Under the pieces are notes generated by a model that was not told the origin of the DNA, searched no databases, and was given only the letters and a program-made list of their open reading frames with translations. A stretch of 64,000 nt of DNA from Limnoperna fortunei (Eukaryota; Mollusca; Bivalvia; Mytilida; Modiolidae), in contig OX104113.1 of the NCBI GenBank assembly GCA_944474755.1, positions 56,564,074-56,628,073 of the forward strand. Reading direction: 5' to 3'. Each line of letters starts with the position of its first letter. Within the stretch, counting starts at the first letter, position 1. The position numbers and the translations under genes are program-made. Of the stretch, positions 54,301-64,000 are shown piece by piece.

Positions 54301-57300
54301 AACTCAATAAAGAACCAGTCAATAAATTGTACACAAACTCAATAAAGAAACAGTCAATAAACTGAACAAAACTAAATAAACAAACAGTCAATAAACTGTA
54401 CAAAACTAAATAAACAACCAGTCAATAAATTGTAATCAAACTAAATAAAGAAACAGTCAATAAATTGTACAAAACTCAATAAAGAAACAGTCAATAAACT
54501 GTACAAAACTAAATAAAGAAACAGTCAATAAACTGTACAAAACTCAATAAAGAACAAGTCAGTAAACTGTACAAAACTAAATAAAGAACCAGTCAATAAA
54601 CTATACAAAACTCAATAAAGAACCAGTCAATAAACTGTACAAAAGTCAATAAAGAACAAGTCAATAAACTGTACAAAACTAAATAAAGAACCAGTCAATA
54701 AACTGTACAAAACTAAATAAAGAAACAGTCAATAAACTGAACAAAACTAAATAAACAAACAGTCAATAAAATGTACAAAACTAAATAAACAACCAGTCAA
54801 TAAATTGTACACAAACTAAATAAAGAAACAGTCAATAAACTGTTCAAAACTCAATAAAGAACCAGTCAATAAATTGTGCACAAACTCAATAAAGAACCAG
54901 TCAATAAACTGTACAAAACTAAATAAAGAACCAGTCAATAAACTATACAAAACTCAATAAAGAACCAGTCAATAAACTGTACAAAAGTCAATAAAGAACA
55001 AGTCAATAAACTGTACAAAACTAAATAAAGAACCAGTCAATAAACTGTACAAAACTAAATAAAGAAACAGTCAATAAACTGAACAAAACTAAATAAACAA
55101 ACAGTCAATAAAATGTACAAAACTAAATAAACAACCAGTCAATAAATTGTACACAAACTAAATAAAGAAACAGTCAATAAACTGTTCAAAACTCAATAAA
55201 GAACCAGTCAATAAATTGTGCACAAACTCAATAAAGAAACAGTCAATAAACTGTACAAATCTCAATAAAGAACAGTCAATAAATTATACACAAACTCAAT
55301 AAAAAACCAGTCAATAAACTGTACAAAACTAAATATAGACACAGTCAATAAACTGTACAAAACTGAATAAAGAACCAGTCAATAAACTGTACAAAACTAA
55401 ATAAAGAACCAGTCAATAACTGTACAAAACTCAATAAAGAAACAGTCAATAAACTGTACAAAACTCAATAAAGAAACAGTCAATAAACTGTACAAAACTA
55501 AATAAAGAAACAGTCAATAAACTGTACAAAACTCAATAAAGAACCAGTCAATAAACTGTACAAAACTCAATGTAGAAACAGTCAATAAACTGTACAAAAC
55601 TAAATAAAGAAACAGTCAATAAACTGTACAAAACTCAATAAAGAACCAGTCAATAAACTGTACAAAACTCAATAAAGAACCAGGCAACAAACTGTACAAA
55701 ACTGAATAAAGAACAAATCAATAAACTAGACAAAACTCAATACATAACCAGTCAATAAACTGTACAAAAGTCAATAAAGAACCAGTCAGTAAACTGTACA
55801 AAATTCAATAAAGAACCAGTCAATAAATTGTACACAAACTCAATAAAGAACCAGTCAATAAACTGTACAAAACTCAATAAAGAACCAGTCAATGAACTGT
55901 ACAAAACTAAATAAAGAAACAGTCAATAAACTGAACAAAACTAAATAAACAAACAGTCAATAAACTGTACAAAACTAAATAAAGAAACAGTCAATAAACA
56001 ATACAAAACTAAATACAGAAACAGTTAATAAACTGTACAAAACTCAATAAAGAACCAGTCAATAAACTGTACAAAACTAAATAAAGAAACAGTCAATAAA
56101 CTGTACAAAAATAAATACAGAAACAGTTAATAAACTGTACAAAGCTTAATAAAGAACTAGTCAATAAATTGTACACAAACTAAATAAAGAAACAGTCAAT
56201 AAACTGTACAAAACTAAATAAAAAAATACAGTCAATAAACTGTACAAAACTAAATAAAGAACCAGTCAATAAATTGTACACAAACTCAATAAAGAAACAG
56301 TCAATAAACTGAACAAAACTAAATAAACAAACAGTCAATAAACTGTACAAAACTAAATAAACAACCAGTCAATAAATTGAAATCAAACTAAATAAAGAAA
56401 CAGTCAATAAATTGTACAAAACTCAATAAAGAAACAGTCAATAAACTGTACAAAACTAAATAAAGAAACAGTCAATAAACTGTACAAAACTCAATAAAGA
56501 ACAAGTCAGTAAACTGTACAAAACTAAATAAAGAACCAGTCAATAAACTATACAAAACTCAATAAAGAACCAGTCAATAAACTGTACAAAAGTCAATAAA
56601 GAACAAGTCAATAAACTGTACAAAACTAAATAAAGAACCAGTCAATAAACTGTACAAAACTAAATAAAGAAACAGTCAATAAACTGAACAAAACTAAATA
56701 AACAAACAGTCAATAAAATGTACAAAACTAAATAAACAACCAGTCAATAAATTGTACACAAACTAAATAAAGAAACAGTCAATAAACTGTTCAAAACTCA
56801 ATAAAGAACCAGTCAATAAATTGTGCACAAACTCAATAAAGAACCAGTCAATAAACTGTACAAAACTAAATAAAGAACCAGTCAATAAACTATACAAAAC
56901 TCAATAAAGAACCAGTCAATAAACTGTACAAAAGTCAATAAAGAACAAGTCAATAAACTGTACAAAACTCAATAAAGAACCAGTCAATAAACTGTACAAA
57001 ACTAAATAAAGAAACAGTCAATAAACTGTACAAAAATAAATACAGAAACAGTTAATAAACTGTACAAAGCTTAATAAAGAACTAGTCAATAAATTGTACA
57101 CAAACTAAATAAAGAAACAGTCAATAAACTGTACAAAACTAAATAAAAAAATACAGTCAATAAACTGTACAAAACTAAATAAAGAACCAGTCAATAAATT
57201 GTACACAAACTCAATAAAGAAACAGTCAATAAACTGAACAAAACTAAATAAACAAACAGTCAATAAACTGTACAAAACTAAATAAACAACCAGTCAATAA

Positions 57301-60010
57301 ATTGAAATCAAACTAAATAAAGAAACAGTCAATAAATTGTACAAAACTCAATAAAGAAACAGTCAATAAACTGTACAAAACTAAATAAAGAAACAGTCAA
57401 TAAACTGTACAAAACTCAATAAAGAACAAGTCAGTAAACTGTACAAAACTAAATAAAGAACCAGTCAATAAACTGTACAAAACTCAATAAAGAACCAGTC
57501 AATAAACTGTACAAAAGTCAATAAAGAACAAGTCAATAAACTGTACAAAACTAAATAAAGAACCAGTCAATAAACTGTACAAAACTAAATAAAGAAACAG
57601 TCAATAAACTGAACAAAACTAAATAAACAAACAGTCAATAAAATGTACAAAACTAAATAAACAACCAGTCAATAAATTGTACACAAACTAAATAAAGAAA
57701 CAGTCAATAAACTGTTCAAAACTCAATAAAGAACCAGTCAATAAATTGTGCACAAACTCAATAAAGAACCAGTCAATAAACTGTACAAAACTAAATAAAG
57801 AACCAGTCAATAAACTATACAAAACTCAATAAAGAACCAGTCAATAAACTGTACAAAAGTCAATAAAGAACAAGTCAATAAACTGTACAAAACTAAATAA
57901 AGAACCAGTCAATAAACTGTACAAAACTAAATAAAGAAACAGTCAATAAACTGAACAAAACTAAATAAACAAACAGTCAATAAAATGTACAAAACTAAAT
58001 AAACAACCAGTCAATAAATTGTACACAAACTAAATAAAGAAACAGTCAATAAACTGTTCAAAACTCAATAAAGAACCAGTCAATAAATTGTGCACAAACT
58101 CAATAAAGAAACAGTCAATAAACTGTACAAATCTCAATAAAGAACAGTCAATAAATTATACACAAACTCAATAAAGAACCAGTCAATAAACTGTACAAAA
58201 CTAAATATAGACACAGTCAATAAACTGTACAAAACTGAATAAAGAACCAGTCAATAAACTGTACAAAACTAAATAAAGAACCAGTCAATAACTGTACAAA
58301 ACTCAATAAAGAAACAGTCAATAAACTGTACAAAACTCAATAAAGAAACAGTCAATAAACTGTACAAAACTAAATAAAGAAACAGTCAATAAACTGTACA
58401 AAACTCAATAAAGAACCAGTCAATAAACTGTACAAAACTCAATAAAGAAACAGTCAATAAACTGTACAAAACTAAATAAAGAAACAGTCAATAAACTGTA
58501 CAAAACTCAATAAAGAACCAGTCAATAAACTGTACAAAACTCAATAAAGAACCAGGCAACAAACTGTACAAAACTGAATAAAGAACAAATCAATAAACTA
58601 GACAAAACTCAATACATAACCAGTCAATAAACTGTACAAAAGTCAATAAAGAACCAGTCAGTAAACTGTACAAAATTCAATAAAGAACCAGTCAATAAAT
58701 TGTACACAAACTCAATAAAGAACCAGTCAATAAACTGTACAAAACTCAATAAAGAACCAGTCAATGAACTGTACAAAACTAAATAAAGAAACAGTCAATA
58801 AACTGAACAAAACTAAATAAACAAACAGTCAATAAACTGTACAAAACTAAATAAAGAAACAGTCAATAAACTGTACAAAACTAAATAAAGAACCAGTCAA
58901 TAAACAGTACAAAACTCAATAAAGAACCAGTCAATAAACTGTACAAAGCTAAATAAAGAAACAGTCAATAAACTGTACAAAACTCAATAAAGAACCAGTC
59001 AATAAACTGTACAAAACTCAATAAAGAACCAGTCAATAAACTGTACAAAACTAAATAAAGAAACAGTCAATAAACAATACAAAACTAAATACAGAAACAG
59101 TCAATAAACTGTACAAAACTCAATAAAGAACCAGTCAATAAACTGTACAAAACTAAATAAAGAAACAGTCAATAAACTGTACAAAAATAAATACAGAAAC
59201 AGTTAATAAACTGTACAAAGCTTAATAAAGAACTAGTCAATAAATTGTACACAAACTAAATAAAGAAACAGTCAATAAACTGTTCAAAACTCAATAAAGA
59301 ACCAGTCAATAAATTGTGCACAAACTCAATAAAGAACCAGTCAATAAACTGTACAAAACTAAATAAAGAACCAGTCAATAAACTATACAAAACTCAATAA
59401 AGAACCAGTCAATAAACTGTACAAAAGTCAATAAAGAACAAGTCAATAAACTGTACAAAACTAAATAAAGAACCAGTCAATAAACTGTACAAAACTAAAT
59501 CAAGAAACAGTCAATAAACTGAACAAAACTAAATAAACAAACAGTCAATAAAATGTACAAAACTAAATAAACAACCAGTCAATAAATTGTACACAAACTA
59601 AATAAAGAAACAGTCAATAAACTGTTCAAAACTCAATAAAGAACCAGTCAATAAATTGTGCACAAACTCAATAAAGAAACAGTCAATAAACTGTACAAAT
59701 CTCAATAAAGAACAGTCAATAAATTATACACAAACTCAATAAAGAACCAGTCAATAAACTGTACAAAACTAAATATAGAAACAGTCAATAAACTGTACAA
59801 AACTGAATAAAGAACCAGTCAATAAACTGTACAAAACTAAATAAAGAACCAGTCAATAACTGTACAAAACTCAATAAAGAAACAGTCAATAAACTGTACA
59901 AAACTCAATAAAGAAACAGTCAATAAACTGTACAAAACTAAATAAAGAAACAGTCAATAAACTGTACAAAACTAAATAAAGAAACAGTCAATAAACTGTA
60001 CAAAACTAAA
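51357..60010 (+). repeat. 2.2-kb higher-order repeat, about four copies
   Basis: The CTAGACAAAAC unit lies at 51357, 53507, 55727 and 58598, each preceded by CCAGGCAACAAACTG and GAACAAATCAATAAA. Periods are 2150, 2220 and 2871 bp. The AAGCTT unit agrees for the first (52045 and 54195, 2,150 bp). The AAATCTC unit at 50889, 53141, 55258, 58129 and 59698 tracks the same copies. The 2,871-bp period is longer because of a 925-bp internal duplication. The 2,150-bp period lacks about three monomers around the CTCAATGTAG unit, seen at 51199 and 55567 but absent near 53.42 kb. Confidence 0.9.
56040..57889 (+). repeat. 925-bp tandem duplication
   Basis: Copies are about 56040-56964 and 56965-57889. 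Pairs at 925 bp are AAGCTT (56142 and 57067), AATCAAAC within TTGAAATCAAAC (56381 and 57306) and the 342-bp pair markers (56548/56890 and 57473/57815). One difference is CTATAC at 56548 versus CTGTAC at 57473. The neighbouring 2.15-2.2-kb copies carry this segment once, so the duplication is younger than those copies. Confidence 0.9.
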
Positions 60011-60369
60011 TACAGAAACAGTTAATAAACTGTACAAAGCTAAATTAGGAACCAGTCAATAAACTGTACAAAGCTAAATAAAGAAACAGTCAATAAACTG
60101 TACAAAACTCAATAAAGAACCAGTCAATAAATTGTACACAAACTAAATAAAGAAACAGTCAATAAACTGTACAAAACTCAATAAAGAACCAGTCAATAAA
60201 CTGTACAAAACTAAATAAAGAAACAGTCAATAAACTGAACAAAACTAAATAAACAAACAGTCAATAAACTGTGCAAAACTAACTAAACAACCAGTCAATC
60301 AATTGTACACAAACTAAATAAAGAAACAGTCAATAAACTGTACAAAACTCAATAAAGAACCAGTCAATA

Positions 60370-62670
60370 AACTGTACAAAACTCAATAAAGAACCAGTCA
60401 ATAAACTGTACAAAGCTAAATAAAGAAACAGTCAATAAACTGTACAAAACTCAATAAAGAACCAGTCAATAAATTGTACACAAACTAAATAAAGAAACAG
60501 TCAATAAACTGTACAAAACAATATAAAAAAATACAGTCAATAAACTGTACAAAACTAAATAAAGAACCAGTCAATAAATTGTACACAAACTCAATAAAGA
60601 ACCAGTCAAGAAACTGTACAAAACTCAATAAAGAACCAGTCAATAAACTGTACAAAACTCAATAAAGAACCAGTCAATAAACTGTACAAAACTAAATAAA
60701 GAAACAGTCAATAAACTGTACAAAACTAAATAAAGAAACAGTCAATAAACTGTACAAAACTAAATGCAGAAACAGTTAATAAACTGTACAAAGCTAAATA
60801 AGGAACCAGTCAATAAATTGTACACAAACTAAATAAAGAAACAGTCAATAAACTGTACAAAACAAAATTTAAAAAAAACAGTCAATAAACTGTACAAAAC
60901 TAAATAAAGAACCAGTAAATAAATTGTACACAAACTCAATAAAGAACCAGTCAATAAACTGTACAAAACTCAATAAAGAACCAGTCAATAAACTGTACCA
61001 AACTCAATAAATAACCAGTCAATAAACTGTACACAAACCCAATAAAGAACCAGTCAATAAACTGTACAAAACTGAATAAAGCACCAGTCAATAAACTGTA
61101 CAAAACTCAAAAAAGAACCAGTCAATAAACTGTACAAAACTCAAAAAAGAACCAGTCAATAAACTGTACAAAACTCAATAAAGAACCAGCCAATAAACTG
61201 TACAAAACTAAATAAAGAACCAGTCAATAAATTGTACACAAACTCAATAAAGAACCAGTCAATAAACTGTACAAAACTCAATAAAGAACCAGTCAATAAA
61301 CTGTACAAAACTCAATAAAGAACCAGTCAATAAACTGTACAAAACTAAATAAAGAAACAGTCAATAAACTGTACAAAACTAAATAAAGAAACAGTCAATA
61401 AACTGTACAAAACTAAATACAGAAACAGTTAATAAACTGTACAAAGCTAAATTAGGAACCAGTCAATAAACTGTACAAAGCTAAATAAAGAAACAGTCAA
61501 TAAACTGTACAAAACTCAATAAAGAACCAGTCAATAAACTGTACAAAGCTAAATAAAGAAACAGTCAATAAACTGTACAAAACTCAATAAAGAACCAGTC
61601 AATAAATTGTACACAAACTAAATAAAGAAACAGTCAATAAACTGTACAAAACAATATAAAAAAATACAGTCAATAAACTGTACAAAACTAAATAAAGAAC
61701 CAGTCAATAAATTGTACACAAACTCAATAAAGAACCAGTCAAGAAACTGTACAAAACTCAATAAAGAACCAGTCAATAAACTGTACAAAACTCAATAAAG
61801 AACCAGTCAATAAACTGTACAAAACTAAATAAAGAAACAGTCAATAAACTGTACAAAACTAAATAAAGAAACAGTCAATAAACTGTACAAAACTAAATGC
61901 AGAAACAGTTAATAAACTGTACAAAGCTAAATAAGGAACCAGTCAATAAATTGTACACAAACTAAATAAAGAAACAGTCAATAAACTGTACAAAACAAAA
62001 TTTAAAAAAAACAGTCAATAAACTGTACAAAACTAAATAAAGAACCAGTCAATAAATTGTACACAAACTCAATAAAGAACCAGTCAATAAACTGTACAAA
62101 ACTCAATAAAGAACCAGTCAATAAACTGTACCAAACTCAATAAATAACCAGTCAATAAACTGTACACAAACCCAATAAAGAACCAGTCAATAAACTGTAC
62201 AAAACTGAATAAAGCACCAGTCAATAAACTGTACAAAACTCAAAAAAGAACCAGTCAATAAACTGTACAAAACTCAAAAAAGAACCAGTCAATAAACTGT
62301 ACAAAACTCAATAAAGAACCAGCCAATAAACTGTACAAAACTAAATAAAGAACCAGTCAATAAATTGTACACAAACTCAATAAAGAACCAGTCAATAAAC
62401 TGTACAAAACTCAATAAAGAACCAGTCAATAAACTGTACAAAACTCAATAAAGAACCAGTCAATAAACTGTACAAAACTAAATAAAGAAACAGTCAATAA
62501 ACTGTACAAAACTAAATAAAGAAACAGTCAATAAACTGTACAAAACTAAATACAGAAACAGTTAATAAACTGTACAAAGCTAAATTAGGAACCAGTCAAT
62601 AAACTGTACAAAGCTAAATAAAGAAACAGTCAATAAACTGTACAAGACTCAATAAAGAACCAGTCAATAA
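60370..62670 (+). repeat. 1,133-bp tandem duplication
   Basis: Copies are about 60370-61502 and 61503-62670. Markers at 1,133 bp are CAATATAAAAAAATACAG (60519 and 61652), ACCCAATAAAG (61037 and 62170) and CTAAATTAGG (61447 and 62580). An earlier CTAAATTAGG at 60040 is 1,407 bp away, so it lies outside the duplicated unit. The match breaks near 62,670, where the second copy continues into a TTGTACACAAAC unit in place of CTGTACAAAGC. Confidence 0.87.
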
Positions 62671-64000
62671 ATTGTACACAAACTAAATAAAGAAACAGTC
62701 AATAAACTGTACAAAACTAAATAAAGAACCAGTCAATAAATTGTACACAAACTCAATAAAGAACCAGTCAATAAACTGTACAAAACTCAATAAAGAACCA
62801 GTCAATAAACTGTACAAAACTCAATAAAGAACCAGTCAATAAACTGTACAAAACTAAATAAAGAAACAGTCAATAAACTGTACAAAACTAAATAAAGAAA
62901 CAGTCAATAAACTGTACAAAACTAAATACAGAAACAGTTAATAAACTGTACAAAGCTAAATAAGGAACCAGTCAATAAATTGTACACAAACTAAATAAAG
63001 AAACAGTCAATAAACTGTACAAAACAAAATTAAAAAAAACAGTCAATAAACTGTACAAAAGTAAGTAAAGAACCAGTCAATAAATTGTACACAAACTCAA
63101 TAAAGAACCAGTCAATAAACTGTACAAAATTCAATAAAGAACCAGTCAATAAACTGTACCAAACTCAATAAATAACCAGTCAATAAACTGTACACAAACC
63201 CAATAAAGAACCAGTCAATAAACTGTACAAAACTCAAAAAAGAACCAGTCAATAAACTGTACAAAACTAAATAAACAACCAGTCAATAAATTGTACACAA
63301 ACTAAATAAAGAAACAGTCAATAAACTGTACAAAACTCAATAAAGAACCATTCAATTAATTGTGCACAAATTCAATAAAGAAACAGTCAATAAACTGTAC
63401 AAATCTAAATAAAGAACAGTCAATAAATTGTACACAAACTCAATAAAGAACCAGTCAATAAACTGTACAAAACTAAATAAAGAAACAGTCAATAAACTAT
63501 ACAAAACTGAATAAAGAACCAGTCAATAAACTGTACAAAACTAAATACAGAACCAGTCAATAACTGTACAAAACTCAATAAAGAAACAGTCAATAAACTG
63601 TACAAAACTCAATAAAGAAACAGTCAAGAAACTGTACAAAACTAAATAAAGAAACAGTCAATAAACTGTACAAAACTCAATAAAGAACCAGTCAATAAAC
63701 TGTACAAAACTCAATGTACAAACAGTCAATAAACTGTACAAAACTAAATAAAGAAACAGTCAATAAACTGTACAAAACTCAATAAAGAACCAGTCAATAA
63801 ACTGTACAAAACTCAATAAAGAACCAGTCAACAAACTGTACAAAACTAAATAAAGAACCAGTCAATAAACTAGACAAAACTCAATACATTACCAGTCAAT
63901 AAACTGTACAAAAGTCAGTAAAGAACCAGTCAGTAAACTGTACAAAATTCAATAAAGAACCAGTCAATAAATTGTACACAAACTCAATAAAGAACCAGTC
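62671..64000 (+). repeat. Satellite block at the window end, related to 2.6-4.1 kb
   Basis: This is array only, with no unique sequence. It contains AGTAAGTAAAG (63060), like CTAAGTAAAG near 2621 and 3276, the ACCCAATAAAG cassette near 63198, and from 63.48 kb a run of monomers matching 3.59-4.11 kb at a constant 59,888-bp offset. Pairs include ACTCAATGTACAAACAG (3821 and 63709), CAGAACCAGTCAATAACTG (3660 and 63548) and the CTAGAC unit (3982 and 63870). A TTAATTGTGCAC unit near 63,355 is unusual. The array continues past the window edge. Confidence 0.85.

Larger units (their letters stand above)
1..64000 (+). repeat. 34-bp satellite DNA array filling the whole window
   Basis: The window is a continuous head-to-tail array of a 34-bp unit, running off both ends. 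Nearly every unit reads CAGTCAATAAACTGTAC followed by AAAACTCAATAAAGAAC or a close variant. The unit has 18 A, 7 C, 6 T and 3 G, so the given strand is A+C-rich and the unit lacks CpG. All units read have the same orientation; I saw no inversion, spacer or foreign insertion. Because 34 is not a multiple of 3, each unit shifts the reading frame, and TAA, TGA and TAG recur on both strands, which rules out a long repeat protein. Long homogeneous arrays of this kind are typical of eukaryotic heterochromatin. I do not recognise the family and cannot name the species. There is no gene to annotate in any stretch; the entries below describe sub-structure only. Confidence 0.98.

Noticed and set aside
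1..64000. CRISPR array (regular repeats of about 34 bp)
   Set aside because: The repeats abut directly with no unique spacers, there is no leader or cas gene, and the array is far too long.
1..64000. Plasmid or phage replication iterons
   Set aside because: Iteron arrays have a few to some tens of copies beside an initiator gene. Here there are about 1,870 copies and no gene.
1..64000. Telomeric repeat
   Set aside because: The unit is 34 bp, G-poor on both strands and lacks any TTAGGG-like motif.
1..64000. CENP-B box, which would support a centromere call
   Set aside because: The box needs CpG-containing cores; the consensus has no CpG and I saw no match. A centromeric role is possible but not supported by sequence.
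1..64000. Forkhead (ATAAACA) and Hox/Cdx-like (CAATAAA) sites in the monomers
   Set aside because: The strings are present, but such short AT-rich motifs are unavoidable in this sequence and nothing else suggests regulatory use.
1..64000. Gene cluster, defence system, tRNA or rRNA genes
   Set aside because: I looked on both strands and found no non-satellite stretch that could hold one.

Overview
The whole 64-kb window is one uninterrupted, head-to-tail satellite array. The unit is a 34-bp, AT-rich monomer (about 29% G+C; a canonical copy lies at 300-333), present in roughly 1,870 copies (window length divided by unit length). All copies I read are in the same orientation. I found no unique sequence, protein-coding gene, RNA gene, transposon or CRISPR array. 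A homogeneous satellite block this long, AT-rich and CpG-poor, points to a eukaryotic nuclear chromosome, probably heterochromatin (pericentromeric, subtelomeric or interstitial). The sequence alone does not give the species, and I do not recognise the monomer.

Monomer structure. One strand is strongly A+C-rich (about 53% A, 21% C, 18% T, 9% G). Each monomer contains two half-repeats, AGTCAATAAA and ACTCAATAAA (9/10 identical, 19 bp apart), a 6-bp palindrome TGTACA, a CAGT-N6-ACTG dyad and three short A-runs spaced about 9.5 bp apart. Two main 34-bp variants (CTCAATAAAGAACC and CTAAATAAAGAAAC types) alternate with a 35-bp ATTGTACACAAAC variant and rarer forms of 15, 26, 31, 33, 36 and 37 bp.

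Higher-order layout, worked out by tracking rare variants. 1-5 kb: a diverged block repeated at about 3.9-4.0 kb offset, holding a 928-bp tandem duplication (471-2326) and a 172-bp local amplification (2.7-3.2 kb). 5.0-6.06 kb: a 552-bp duplication. 6.07-16.75 kb: a segment of about 5.1 kb duplicated at 5,606-bp offset. 16.35-20.38 kb: a 2,014-bp duplication. 20.3-33 kb: a family of copies at 1,940, 2,390 and about 5,550 bp offsets, including a nearly perfect 1,440-bp duplication (26.5-29.4 kb). 33-51 kb: a 4-kb higher-order repeat in several copies (4,036, 3,691 and 2,681 bp, shortened by internal deletions). 51-60 kb: a higher-order repeat of about 2.2 kb with a 925-bp internal duplication and paired 342-bp (10-monomer) sub-units. 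60.4-62.7 kb: a 1,133-bp duplication. 63.5-64.0 kb: rare variants otherwise seen only near 3.6-4.1 kb return.

The parts do not work together as genes. What the window records is nested segmental duplication and deletion (unequal exchange, slippage) of a simple satellite. Any function, such as chromatin, centromere or pairing roles or satellite RNA, is inference. Offsets were measured by hand from marker positions and are exact where given to the base; block edges are approximate.
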